The notes under the pieces were generated by a model. That model saw only the letters and a program-made list of their open reading frames with translations, was not told where the DNA came from and ran no database searches. Below, piece after piece: positions 37,043 to 49,014 of a DNA stretch of 64,000 nucleotides. Both the position numbers and the translations under genes were made by a program. Source of the DNA: Taxillus chinensis (taxonomy: Eukaryota > Streptophyta > Magnoliopsida > Santalales > Loranthaceae); assembly GCA_023512835.1 (NCBI GenBank), contig CM042091.1, forward strand, positions 2,428,553-2,492,552, in the 5' to 3' direction. The stretch's first letter is position 1; each line of letters begins with the position of its first letter.

Positions 37043-38741
37043 GTTTTTTTCCAGCAATCCCAAAACAACGCCATTTTGCGATTTTTTTAAGCACCTAGTA
37101 TATTAAGAACTATCTATCTCGGAGATAGATTTCAACGGTCCAAAACTCATATTTTAACACATGGGGACTCATTTTCTCTTGTAAATACATATGTCGGGAA
37201 CTCAAAAATTGCGTGCCATTACTCCTCCAACTTTTAAGATGTCAGTTTATCTCCTCCTAAAGCCTATAAATGGCATCACTTGCCCAACAAAAAAAGAGGA
37301 GGAATTAGAGAAGTATGGGAATTTTTGGTGGTAAAATTTGGAAAAAGAGTTGCATTTCAGGGAGAAATTTCTGAGAGGAGAAAATCTCAAAAGAAAATTT
37401 CACTATCTTGCTTATATCCTCGTCACTTGATCAATATCAAATTCCCACTAAAAAGGGAGGCGCGTGGTATTGTTCTTGGGACAAATTCCCACTATCTTGA
37501 GCTGAAAAAATATACATCTTTTGTCATCTTTTACTAGATCCTATTCTAACATTCCCCACCCATTCCAAGGAAGGAGCAAGGCACCAACAGGAGCATTAAC
37601 CTCGATATTTTCAAGTTTTTATTTCCTTCGCTCTCGCTTTCTTTATTGTAACTCATTCAAAAAAAATCTCACTTGTTTTTGCCAAATTCGAAAATGTAAA
37701 AAAAAATAGAAAATAAATACTCCAGTGGCTGTAGGATTGAGCTTCATGCTTATATCCTCGCCACTCGATCAATATCAACTTTAGTAATGGATCAAGTTTC
37801 ATGTCATGCTCTTCATGTTACCAAGTTTTCTTTCTGTTTTCCAAAATAAAATACTAAAATAAAATTCAAATCTTTTTAGAAAAAAAAAAAGGCCCGACAG
37901 CCATGAGATTAAGCATCATTCTCACATTCTTGCCATTCGAGCCTACATTAAATGTGACCACGGTCTTTTCATGTTATTCAATTTCCTTTTACATCATGGT
38001 ATGTCAAAAGTCTTTTTGAAATGTTTGCCACAAGGGATCTATTCCCATATTCGGTTTTCCTAAATAAAATATCATTCATTTAAGAATAAAAAAGAAAAAA
38101 AGAAAATGGAATCTAAAACAATCAAACACCCTTGAATAAAGACTAAGTATCAATTTTGAGCGATGTGGGGGTGCGAAATTACTTCTCACTTTCTTACATG
38201 TAACTGACTTCTGAACCTATTCTCTGGAACCATAGACTCTACTAGGTGACTAAACTCACTTTTATTTTTATTTGGTGATGACTCATTTTTTTTTTGTTTT
38301 ATGCGAGCTGTGTCAATGATGACTTAATGATCAAATTTCCATCTAAAAGAGTATCTCATACCAGTCACGAGCCTGAACGACACCGTGTGATGATACATAA
38401 TGTTTGTGATTTATTTGCCGATGGATTTCGTGATGGGTGACAAACCAAAAGCTTAAGCAATGGTATTAGACACTGGATTTAAATCTTGGATCGTGAAAGT
38501 ATAAGTGTAAACCAATGACTGTTTATATAATCAAGTATTCATTATTATTTTATTTATTGTGCGTCGTATGCTTTTAATTCAAAATCTAGTATGCATAATG
38601 TTTATGATCTACTGGACCATAAATTTCATGATTAGAGATATCAGGCGACAGACCATGACGTGAAGTTATATATTAGTGTTGAATAAAGTTAGGGGAAGTG
38701 AAGTTGAGGGATGAAAGGAAATATGTGTACTTAAATATTTT
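37043..38741. other. Spacer, possible solo LTR remnant
   Basis: Contains a repeated phrase CTTATATCCTCG(T/C)CAC(T/C) at about 37412 and 37749, and the TATA-like CCTATAAATGG. These are LTR-like features without a defined pair. ORFs at 37280-37537 and 37521-37709 resemble no protein known to me. Confidence 0.35.
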
Positions 38742-38916
38742 TGTTGGGAAATTGTATCCCATATCGGAAGAAAAAGGAGAAGTCAAGAAGCTTATGTGGT
38801 GAAGCAGGCCTAAAATGTCACAACGCGTTTTAAAGTCATGCGGGCTGATGTGGCGAGCCCAAAACGGACAATATTGTGACATGCGGGTGGGCCTGCGCCT
38901 TGGCCCGATTCTAACA
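38742..38916 (+). repeat. 5' LTR of TRIM copy 1
   Basis: 175 bp. It contains ATGTCACAA at 38815-38823 and its exact reverse complement TTGTGACAT at 38874-38882, enclosing a GC-rich core with GATGTGGCGAGCCC. The same arrangement, with at most one mismatch, is in the other three LTRs of this family in the window. Confidence 0.92.
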
Positions 38917-39117
38917 AACTGGTATCGGAGCCTGGTTATCTCCGTCTGGTGTTCCATTATATCGAAAGTCTTCTCGGTGTAGTCTGCGACCAAGCGGTGT
39001 GTCCCGTAGTGTGCGGCTGTATCTGATTATGGATTGCAAATCTTTGTCTTTAGGTCATCGAATCGGTCTGCCCTCAATCAGAATGTACATTGAGGGGAGT
39101 TGTGATAATGGAGAGAT

Positions 39118-39292
39118 TGTTGGAAAATTGTGTCCCATATCGGAAGAAAAATGAGAAGTCAAGAAGCTTATATGGTAAAACAGACCCAAAATATCACAAC
39201 GCATTTTAAAACCGTGCGGGCCGATGTGGCGAGCCCAAAGCGAATAATATTGTGACATACAGATAGACTTGCACCTTAGCCCGATCCTAACA
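39118..39292 (+). repeat. 3' LTR of TRIM copy 1
   Basis: 175 bp, the same length as its partner. It starts TGTTGGAAAATTGTGTCCC and ends CCGATCCTAACA. The inverted pair is ATATCACAA / TTGTGACAT (one mismatch). Confidence 0.92.
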
Positions 39293-42200
39293 ATTTTTAT
39301 ATTAATTAATTTATTAAAATTAATGATAAATTAAAAATATAAAATCTAAGCAGCCCCTCTTCTCTGCATCGATCATGCGCTCTCTCTCTCTCCCCTCAAG
39401 ATCCAACTGCAGCAACCTCCTCTCTCTCTACTCTCGAGTGGTGATCCACGGCTAGCTATGGATTTGGATCTTGTGATGGGCTTCCATTTTGATGAAGTCT
39501 GAAAGAGAGAGATGAGAACGTGGAGGGTGGCTGCGTGAGCATGAGGAGGAGGTGAAGGAGAGTTGCAAATTTATTGTGATGTTAGTGAAGAAAGGTGAAA
39601 TAGTGTGTCCGGTTTGGACAAATTTATAACTATAACTCAGAAATGAGAACGAGTTTTATTTCATTTCTCATGTAGCAACTATCAAACGCATTATTAGACT
39701 TTTCATTTAAATTTAGTATTTAAAATAATGAAAGTCGATTTTGGTTTTTGATTGAGGATAAAATGGATTTTAACATCTTACCTATTTTACTATTTACAAT
39801 TGTCATAGGAGGTTTGTTCAGTTAGACACCCTTGTACACTTCATAAGATAGCCACTTTGTTTGACTCAGGATTGAGTTCCAATTTATTATTAAGCTTGGG
39901 AGCTTAACAAGGCCGAGCCTTAGATTAATATTTTTAGCATTACATATATTTTTTATTTAATTTAACCAGAATAAACTTAGTATTTTAATATTAAATGAGT
40001 TCACGGAGCACAATCACAAGCCCCACAGTTTGATCGAGGACGAGTTTACGAAACATCAAGCTAAAATTTGATTTGACACCTTAACAACTCTAAGGATTTA
40101 TCCGAACTCATTTCCTCAACTGCAGCTTATATATTATTACATACCTCATACTTGTCTGCCGTCCCATATATTATCAAGTTTTCGGGCCGAGGGAAAAGGA
40201 ACTGTTCGTGTAGAATGAGCCTTACTTTTAAATTATAAAATTTACATATAAGACCCACCCACCTCCATTAACCCTGATATCAAAATGTACAAATTTGATG
40301 AAATGTGATAAAAAACAACATATTGTTATCATTAAAAGTTAAATGTATATATAATTTTGATCTATAATATTTTTTAAATGCTCGTCAAATTCGATGAGTT
40401 TCATGAGAACTTGTGTTGCTGACTTTGTGACGGTGGTTGATGATGAATGCTGGTAGCCGGTAGGAGATTATTTTCTGTGCAATTCATATAATTTTTTTAT
40501 TAAATAATAATAATATATATTATTATTTTAATGGATAGAAATTAGAATAAATAATTCGATGCCAACCTATAAATAAGTAAAAGTTAAATTCATAAAAAAG
40601 TATTTTTTATTCAAATTTAAAGTTCGATCCGATAAAATCAATGCTAATAATCTCTAAGTCTTGTACATACACACGCACGTCGTCAAAAAACTGTCTTGCA
40701 GTAGAGAAGAAAAAAAGATACTGAAGTTTAAGAACAAAAAGTACGCATCATTTATTTTCCCACTTGCAGGGTCTATATTAGTTATTAGTACTTACGTGTG
40801 TCAATGTGTCATGGCTAGGTCAAGCCTCCTGCAGTATTGATTAAAAGCGTTAGGGAGATGGGCGATAAGAGATTCACTCCCATAACCATAAGTGGCACTT
40901 ATTTATTATGGCACTTATTATTATTGTTATTATTATTACTATTATTATTATTATTATTACTATTATTTTTTAGGATAAATGTATGAAGTGCAAACATGAC
41001 AAGGGTCAGTTTGATAAGTGCATAAACACTAAAATCTATTTGGTAACTAAAAACAATACTTATACAAAAAGTTTTAGTTTTTTTATGATAAAAAACGTAA
41101 GTAGTTCAAAGGTTAATTTTTTAGAAAATAATTTAAAAAAAATTAAAATATTAATATTATCTCTTCATTTTTCATCCTCTCACAACCTGCTACAGTTCTT
41201 GATCTCAATCGGAAGGGCACATAAGATTATAAAAAAATTGTAATGCCAAATTAATATTTTTGACTTTTTAAATCTCAGGAATTTTATTTAAAATTTATCA
41301 AACAACTGTTACCTGCTTTTAAAATCTACAATACTTTTAAAATTATATTTTATCAAACACTCACTTGCTTATTTTCACAGTAGTTTTTTTCCAACATAAC
41401 TAAAAGTAATTTATTTTAAAGGCATAATATTATCAAAAAAGGCTATGAATTTATGGGCCTATTTGATACATGTTTTGTTTTGTTATTTTATTTTTGAATT
41501 TTATTGAAATTCGTATTGAATTATAATTTAAAAATAATTTGTGTTTGGTAGAGGAGAGAATGTGTTTTAAAAAGAGTATATTTTTCTAAATTGAGTCTCA
41601 AATTTTTTTAAAACATAATATTTGATGGACCCAAAAAATAGAATAGAGAAAAAAATTTATTTGAATCTCACAACAAAATTGAATTTAGATTTGAAAACAA
41701 AAAATAGATAGAAATATTTTAAAAAAAAAACTGTTATGTGATCCATCGTTATTAAAAACAGTTTTCAAATATATATTATTATTAAAATGATTTCACTTAT
41801 TTTATATTTTTACTCAACACGTAAAAGGGGAGGAAAAGGATAATATAGGATCCTAGGGTGTTTATCAATTTTATTAGATGATTTTTTCTTAATTTTTTAC
41901 AATGATTTATCAACAATAATTACACGTACAAATCACATAAAATCATCATGAGTTCACATAGATGTAACAATTCCATCATGAGTCACATTTTGACAATTCC
42001 ATCATAAAGCTTTTAATATAAAAATAAATCTAACTTGAACTCCTATTTTCAACAGTATATTTCATTTAGCCTCCTATAAAAAAAATTGCTATCTTTTTCT
42101 TCCTTAAGTTCAATATTGGTAACTCCCCCTTTGATAGTGCAGATGTTAAAGCAAACACTCTGGCTTGGCCTTCCTTAGGTTCACTAGCTTGCCCACACCT

Positions 42201-42453
42201 CTCTCTCTCTCTCTCTCTCTCTCTCCCCCCCATGTTTCCACAACCCCACTAAGCTGCCTTCCCATACTGCCTTGTGGTTGTCCCTTTTGTCTCCCCAAAG
42301 GCTAGGTCTAGGTTATACTAAATTTAAAATTTACAGAGGCATGAAGATTACATGTCTATGGTATGAGAAAGGAACGCATAGGTCAATTGATTGTAACCTA
42401 TAATGTATTGGGGATTTTAATAATATTTTAAGTCAGAATGGCCTCAAGGATCT
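39293..42453. other. Gene-free AT-rich spacer with degraded MITE-like sequence
   Basis: No gene recognised. A GAGCTTAACAAGGCCGAGCC-type block near 39896-39920 recalls hAT MITE interiors. A (TTA)n-type trinucleotide run lies at about 40911-40969. Segments near 41000-41430 and 41450-41850 begin and end with TTTGATA / TATCAAA-type words and may be MITE remnants. A (CT)n run lies at 42199-42225. None could be delimited with confidence. Confidence 0.4.
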
Positions 42454-43618
42454 GTCACGTCCCAGATTTTTGACCCACAGAAACTAGTTAGTGAATCTAC
42501 ATGCTCGCGTTCGAAAGGATAAGGGGTTGGTGAAAATACCAGGGAGAGGACCTTAGCACGGATGTCATTCCTACCAAATCATCATACCAAACAACCAAAC
42601 ATAGCACACAAACAAAAATCTCATTCAATCTACACGATACATACATAGTTTCCCCATGGGATTACATCATGTTATTAAATCACAGTCCAAACATGAAAAT
42701 CAAATGAGAAAATCAAATACAGAGTCGCCACCTCAAGTAAACCTTATAACTCTTGTAGGCACTTAGAACAAACAAGACAACAAACAACAGGAGGGATGAG
42801 CAACCACAACTTAGCACGGGTCCCATCCCTACCACAACATACGTCGGCTGCGAAAAAACTCTCACCGACCGCTATCGAGACCCCTCCAGTAGCGGCGGAC
42901 ACCAACTCAGCCGTGATCGATCTCATCAGAATCTAGTTTGCATTTTTTGCTCCCTGAACCGACCCAAAACGAGCGCGATTGAACCCTACTGGTCACGGCG
43001 GACCATAAATCGGTTGTGACCGATCATGTCAACGCCACCACTAGGCATCCCCGTTGGTCGTGACCGTCCTCCAACAAACCCAAATTAGATCACTGCAACT
43101 CAAAAATTCTGGCATCTCATGCCCCAAAATCATAATAATCAGTTCTAATCATCTCCTAATACGTTTTAGGTATTCTATTATAGCTCAAAACACATTAAAA
43201 TTACCAAAATCAACATCCCACATACATATGGGTCATTCCACCCATATGCATCAGTTCACTACATTTCATGAGTTTTATCACTACCACATGCTAAGAAACA
43301 AGTAAAATAAGGTCAAGAACACAAATCCCCTACCTTGATTACGGTTGATTTGAGTCTGAAGCGTCCCAAATTCACTTTCCCCTTCCTTTCTCTCTCCTCC
43401 TCCTCTCTTTCTCTCTCTAAAAAGGTAAGAATAAATTTCAATTTGGGGATTAGGGTTCTTCCCTACCCCCTTTATACTTTCTGTCCAAAAATACCGAAAA
43501 ATCATTAAACTACCTTCCCGGAGCACCGACTCCAAATCAGACTATTTACTGTCAAAACACTATGTTTGACATGTAAATCACTGTACTAATATTAGTTTTT
43601 TCAAATAAACATCCCTCA
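42454..43618. repeat. LTR-like repeat beginning TGTCACGTCCC, probably antisense
   Basis: Starts TGTCACGTCCCAGATTTTTG, whose reverse complement ends GGGACGTGACA, like the 3' end of many plant gypsy LTRs. GC content and word use differ from the flanks (CGGCGGACC-type phrases near 42890 and 42998). No internal gag-pol was found, so a solo LTR is the best guess. Shares short blocks with 31804-33110. Confidence 0.4.
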
Positions 43619-43905
43619 CAGGGATAACAATATTGCACACCCCCCCCCCCACACGACCAGATCCGAGTTCGGTTATCTCGGCCCGATTTGACCTGTCCCA
43701 ACAAGCCATTGGGTCGGGCTCAAGTCTTTTCCGACCCATTCTAACCCAAATTTTTAAATAAATAAAAGGTAAAAAATCTCGTCTAGACCCGGCCCGAACT
43801 AGTCAAACCAGCGATGCGAGTTGGGTTTGGAGTGGGACTAAACATGTTCGGATCGGGTTCAAATCGGATGGTATTCGAGCCTGATCTGACCCATTACCAT
43901 CCCTA
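43619..43905. mobile_element. Short GC-rich TIR element, hAT-like
   Basis: The left end CAGGGATAACAAT and the reverse complement of the right end TAGGGATGGTAAT pair partly. The interior alternates GGGTCGGG / CCCGACC-type words, typical of a common plant hAT MITE. A C10 run lies near 43640. No target duplication was identified. Confidence 0.45.
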
Positions 43906-45145
43906 ACATCAATAGTAGAATGTCTGGCAGAATTGCAAGTGACATCTAAAATTAAAAATGGAAGGACATCTAGTGTTAAAAACAAAATGGCTTCTACAAT
44001 TTAAAGTATATCTAGAGTCGAAAAGAAATGGGACATCTATATATGGTCAATGCAAGATGAACATTGATGGACGGTCCCGTCAAGGTATTGATATGTTTGG
44101 CTACCCCCTTGGGTTAAGTTTGATAACTTAGTCATAGCTCTCTCTATAAGTTCACTCCAATAAATCACACTGAGTTTAGTTTTTAATAGTTAAACTCTGG
44201 TTTATGATTTAGATTGGGTTAACTTGATTTCTCAGTTTTGAAGGAGATGGTCTATCTACCAAGGACAAGTTACGGTTTGCTTCTAGGGAAAGCCTCTAGA
44301 GCTTAACTGCTGTGGAAGCCGAAAAGTGATCCACCACATCATTTAGAAATGGCAGCAGTCTTAAAACTAAAAATGCAAAAAATTCCACAAAGAAATAAAA
44401 GACCAACTAAAAATCCTTCTTACCATTCCAACAAACTTTATAAATTATTCCCACCCGTTCTTATAGATAAATTTCACATGTAAATCCAAATCTGGAATGC
44501 AAATCTATTAAGCAAGCAACCACAACCTCACGAGACATCACCACGAGTGGTCATTGCTTTTGGACTCTTTCTTTTGCAAGAATGCTGGCGAAGAAGACTT
44601 TAGGCGGGGAGTGTATTATGCTTTAGTTTTAGGAGTATAATTGTTGCATCTTATCCGATATTCCTCTCATCATCCCAATGTTTTATCTAATGGGGGAAAA
44701 CACTATCTATCAAGAGGTATGCTTTTATGCAACTATTTTAATGATGAAATACCATTACATTATGCAGATCCCATAGATTGTTCCTGTAGGAAAATATAAA
44801 AATCAATATATTTATATCTAAATTTTAAGTAGGCAAGGACAATAGAAATAATTTGAAGGCATATCATATCATGCGTTTATATTAGAACAATTAGAAAGGG
44901 CTGTTGAAAATAATTTCACAAGTTTATAAGTTGTTAAATTTATAAAGTTATTAGTATGTCATTTGATATTTAATGGTTATTGATTGAATATATTAATAAT
45001 AATTAAAAACTAATGAATCAAACCAAAAATATTATATAAAACGAACAAACTACACCCCTAACGCACATGATTTGAAAGACCAAGGCGACGGTATATGAGA
45101 GATACATGAGAAAATATTAAATACCTTCAATAAAAGAGAATTTGG
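43906..45145. other. Spacer without recognised gene
   Basis: Mixed AT-rich sequence; no coding exon, LTR or TIR pair was found on either strand. Confidence 0.5.
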
Positions 45146-45588
45146 TGTTAAGATCGGGCCAAATTGTAAGCCCGTCCGCATGTCACAATATTGTCTGCTT
45201 TGGGCTCGCCACATCGGCCCGCACGACTTTAAAACGTGTTGCGACATTTCCAGGCCTGCTCCACCTTATTAACTCCTTGGCTTCCCTCACTTTCTTCCAT
45301 GTGGGACAACTTTCCAATAATTTCCCCCTTTGTCACACAACAAACCACATCATATTACACACCTATGGATATCATGGAACACCTTTCCGGGGGACAACCA
45401 AGTTTTGATACCACTTGTTAGGATCAGGTCAAGGTGTAGGTCCGCCCGCATGTCACAATTTTATCCTCTTTAGGCTCGCCACATCGGTCCGACTTTAAAA
45501 TGCATTATGACATTTTCAGACTTGCTCCACCTTATTAACTCCTTAGCTTCCCCTACTTTCTTTTACGTGGGATGACAACTTCCCAACA
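45146..45588 (-). mobile_element. TRIM element copy 2 (443 bp), same family as copy 1
   Basis: On the minus strand this repeats the structure at 38742-39292: LTRs at 45588-45416 (5') and 45319-45146 (3'), with a 96-bp interior. The primer binding site TGGTATCAAAAC is at 45413-45402, and a purine tract (AAAGGGGGAAAT) abuts the 3' LTR. It is flanked by TTTGG on both sides (45141-45145, 45589-45593), a perfect 5-bp duplication. The interior is about half the length of copy 1. The outer end TATTGG of the 3' LTR has drifted from TGTTGG. Confidence 0.92.
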
Positions 45589-45810
45589 TTTGGGTGGGAT
45601 CTAAAAAGTTCATATAAATTTGACTTTTTCCCAATCGTATTCAATTTTAAAACAGATAGATTTAGTTTAGAAAGCAATCCAAAAAAAAAAACTATGGTAT
45701 ATTATTTAGATTGAAAAATGAAGAAGTAGCCAACATATATACTTTCAAAACAAACCCCCATAAAAATGAATAAGTAGTCTATTTCAATTTTCTGCACCCC
45801 TAAAAAAACT

Positions 45811-45910
45811 AATAAATGGCATAGGTTAAATGGCATCTAAAACATATTGCCAAAATCTGTTGGCCGGCAAAAATAAATAAATAAATGGCATAGGTCAAAT
45901 GGCATCTAAA
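45811..45910. repeat. Direct duplication upstream of KCS10
   Basis: AATAAATGGCATAGGT(T/C)AAA followed by TGGCATCTAAA occurs at 45811 and again at 45880, a 69-bp period with one change. Both copies lie in the distal promoter of the KCS10-like gene, 370-470 bp upstream of its ATG. Confidence 0.8.
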
Positions 45911-46157
45911 TTAAAAATTGGAGTGGGCGGGCCATACACTACTACATTATAAATCAAAGAGGATTGGATTAGGGGAGGCACATATTAATATACGTGGAAA
46001 CCCTTGAAAGCTGGACACCCACCTTCAATTAAATGAAAAATTGAAGGCAGCTTGAAGCCTCCAACTGTCCACACCCAAAGTTGGGTGCCAACATTAACTC
46101 TAACTCACCCACTCTCTCACGCTTCCCTCCACCTCCACCCCACCACCACCACCACCT

Positions 46158-46165
46158 TATAAAAA
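46158..46165 (+). promoter_or_regulatory. TATA box of the KCS10-like gene
   Basis: TTATAAAA, followed by ACCCGG, 113-120 bp before the ATG at 46278 would place transcription start near 46190. A second AT-rich run (TATATATAAATA near 46244) is too close to the ATG to serve this start codon. Confidence 0.6.
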
Positions 46166-46260
46166 CCCGGTCGCGCGCTTCAGTGGAAGTGTGGAACCAT
46201 CACCCGCACGGCCAAGAGAGCTTCACACGCATATATATAAGTATATATATAAATAAATAT

Positions 46261-46666
46261 ATGCATGTACCACAGCAATGTCCGGCGGCGGAGAGCAGGA
46301 CCAGCTGTCCACGGAGATTGTCAACCGCGGCGTGGAGTCATCGGGGCCGAATGCCGGCTCGCTGACCTTCTCGGTGAGGGTCCGGCGGAGGCTACCGGAC
46401 TTCGTGCAGTCGGTGAACCTCAAGTACGTGAAGCTGGGCTACCGCTATCTCATAAACCACGCTGTCTACTTGGCCACCGTGCCTGTGCTGGTGCTGGTGT
46501 TCAGCGCCCAGGTTGGGGGCCTCAGTCGAGAATTTCAGCTGTGGAAAAAGCTGTGGGAGGACGCCAGCTACGATGTCCTCGCCGCACTCTCGGCCTTCGT
46601 TGCTGTCTTCGTCTTCACCTTGTCCCTCTACTTCATGTCGCGCCCTCGCTCCATTTACTTGCTTGA
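46261..46666 (+). promoter_or_regulatory. Two upstream ATGs overlapping the KCS10 start
   Basis: ATGs at 46261 (34 codons, stop at 46365) and 46265 (133 codons, stop at 46666) precede the main ATG at 46278 in the other two frames and overlap the coding region. Both lie downstream of the predicted transcription start, so they would be in the leader. They may lower or tune translation. Neither encodes a recognisable peptide. Inference only. Confidence 0.4.
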
Positions 46667-49014
46667 TTTTGCATGTTTTCAACCTCCTGATGATCTCAAG
46701 GTAACTAAATTAATTAACCAACCTCGAATAAATATAATATGGTCTGGGTGTGGGACTGTGAGTGTGAAGTTGAGCTGATTATCAATTTGGTTTTTTTTTC
46801 TTTTTTTCCCGCCATGCCATATATTAATTAACACGTGATATGAATTATTTTCTAATTTTAGTTGAATTATTTTATTGTCATATATATAATGGTTTTAGAC
46901 TTAATTCTAATTAAGTGAAGCTGCTCACCGGGTGTTTTAAATTAGAGGACATTGATTTATTGGTTTTAGACTTAATAATTTGATTTGATTTGTAGCTATT
47001 TTTGTTTTTTTTATCTTCGGGATTTCATTTTTTTCTTTCAATTTTAAAATAAACTGTTATCAAATAATATATCGATTTAGATTTAAATTTACAATTTATA
47101 TAAAAAAAATTTCAATTACTCATGTATAAATTGGCTTCCCGGTATGGTCCTCAATTGATTACCATTTTTGGCAATCCATCCTCCTCTCCATGTCATGCCA
47201 AAGAAAAGTAAAATTTATTACGGTGGCAAATTGTTGTGACATTAATTCTAATAAATGGATTACATGCATACATACATACATACATATATATACACACACA
47301 CGTTGTTAAATGATATAACTAGCTAATTAATTACTTAGAGCAGAATATGGAATAATATTTTATTAAATATTAGAACCACTAGTCAAATTTAACTAAAAAA
47401 CTGTCTCAAATTTTAATATTTAATAAAAATTTTAATACAAACACAAATCACCAATATTAACCATTGTCATTATGTCATGCTCGTAAATATTGAATATTAA
47501 ATCTGATATATCATCAGGTGAGCAAGGAGCAGTTCATCCAGATGGCCCGACACTCCCGAAAATTCGACGAGGACAGCCTAAATTTCCAGCAGAGAATCTT
47601 AGGGGCATCGGGCATAGGCGACGAGACGTATGTCCCAAAGTCGCTGAGCTCCACCGAACGCTGCTCCACAATGAAGGAAGGCCGCGCGGAGGCCTCGATG
47701 GTGATGTTCGGAGCTCTGGACGAGCTGTTCGCCAAGACCCGGGTCCGGCCCAAGGACGTGGGCGTCCTGGTGGTGAACTGCAGCATCTTCAACCCCACCC
47801 CCTCCCTCTCCGCCATGATCGTCAACCACTACAGAATGCGCGGCAACGTCCTCAGCTTCAACCTCGGCGGCATGGGCTGCAGCGCCGGTATCATCGCCGT
47901 CGACCTCGCCCGCGACATGCTGCAGGCCAACCCCAACAACTACGCGGTGGTGGTCAGCACCGAGATGGTGGCTTACAACTGGTACGCTGGCAAGGACAGG
48001 TCCATGCTTATTCCCAACTGCTTCTTCCGGATGGGCTGCTCCGCCCTCCTGCTGTCTAATCGCCGCCGCGATTTCCGCCGCGCCAAGTACCGCCTCGAGC
48101 ACCTCGTCCGCACCCATAAAGCCGCCGATGACCGCAGCTTCAGGTTACTTATTTTTATATATACGTTCACTTATTATATATATTCTGTATACATGCTTCC
48201 CGATCTAGTCCAAATAGGATATAGATAGTTTTGCGTCCCTTTTTAAATTTGGATGTTGAGTACGTACGTACGTAGTTATTGTATGAGTAGGTCCATGCAC
48301 CACATACTAATTAATAGACATCTACTTCTCTATATCCATTTGTGTTAAACTTCAACTTGTGATTTATAAAGTGGTTAAGCGTTTTATCATATAAGCTCGG
48401 TTTGGTTTTCATATTCCAGGTGTGTTTATCAGGAGGAGGATGATGAACACCACAAAGGCCTGAGAGTGAGTCGTGATCTGGTGGAGATAGGAGGGGAAGC
48501 CCTCAAAACCAATATCACCACGCTAGGCCCCCTAGTGCTTCCCTTCTCCGAACAGCTCATCTTCTTCGCCACTCTGGTTTGGAGACATCTGTCCACCGGC
48601 GGCAGGGGCAGATCCTCCCTGCATTCCCCGTCCGCATCGGCCAAGCCGTACATTCCGGACTTCAAGCTTGCGTTCGAGCACTTCTGCGTGCACGGGGCGA
48701 GCAAAACGGCGTTGGACGAGCTGCAGAGGAACCTAGAACTGAGCGACGACAACATGGAGGCGTCGCGGATGACGCTGCAGCGGTTCGGGAACACGTCCAG
48801 CAGCAGCATCTGGTACGAGCTGGCCTATTTGGAGGCCAAGGAGAAGGTGAAGAGAGGGGACCGCATTTGGCAGTTGGGTTTCGGGTCTGGGTTCAAATGC
48901 AACAGCCTTGTTTGGGTGTCCATGAGCCGGGTAAAGAAGCCTGCCGTCAATCCCTGGCTCGACTGCCTACACAGATATCCACCAGTGTCTGCGTCGTCCT
49001 CTGTTTCCCTTTAG
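46278..49014 (+). CDS. KCS10: 3-ketoacyl-CoA synthase, KCS10/FIDDLEHEAD type
   Basis: Condensing enzyme of the very-long-chain fatty-acid elongase in the endoplasmic reticulum: it joins malonyl-CoA to an acyl-CoA. FIDDLEHEAD in Arabidopsis acts in the epidermis and prevents organ fusion. Exons 46278-46700, 47518-48143 and 48420-49014, GT-AG, 547 residues (family about 550). Two membrane spans lie near residues 58-80 and 99-120, then [13 protein letters not shown]. The catalytic triad is Cys262 (GGMGCSAG), His441 (FCVHGASK) and Asn474 (RFGNTSSS). The N-terminus ([21 protein letters not shown]) is what marks the KCS10 branch as I recall it. The first Met in this frame is at 46278. Exons are much richer in GC than the two AT-rich introns. 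Identity to family: high; exact orthology: inferred. Confidence 0.95.

Larger units (their letters stand above)
38742..39292 (+). mobile_element. TRIM element copy 1 (551 bp) with perfect TSD
   Basis: Two 175-bp LTRs (38742-38916 and 39118-39292), both starting TGTTGG and ending TAACA, enclose a 201-bp interior. The interior has the primer binding site TGGTATCGGAGC at 38920-38931 and a purine tract GAGGGGAG near the 3' LTR. It is flanked by ATTTT on both sides (38737-38741, 39293-39297). It has no coding capacity, which fits a terminal-repeat retrotransposon in miniature that depends on proteins from another element. The two LTRs differ at many positions, so the insertion is not recent. Confidence 0.93.

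Noticed and set aside
38673..39258. Two similar minus-strand frames (106 and 67 codons)
   Set aside because: Their similarity is due to the paired LTRs of TRIM copy 1, not to a gene duplication.
38742..39292. Cassandra-type TRIM carrying 5S rRNA sequence
   Set aside because: The LTRs contain none of the 5S internal promoter words that define Cassandra.
45600..46277. L1-box (TAAATGCA or TAAATGTA) in the KCS10 proximal promoter
   Set aside because: Only the near-miss TAAATGGCA was found; no exact match on either strand by eye.
47599..48117. 172-codon minus-strand frame
   Set aside because: GC-rich antisense shadow of KCS10 exon 2, with a His/Ala/Val/Gly-biased composition.
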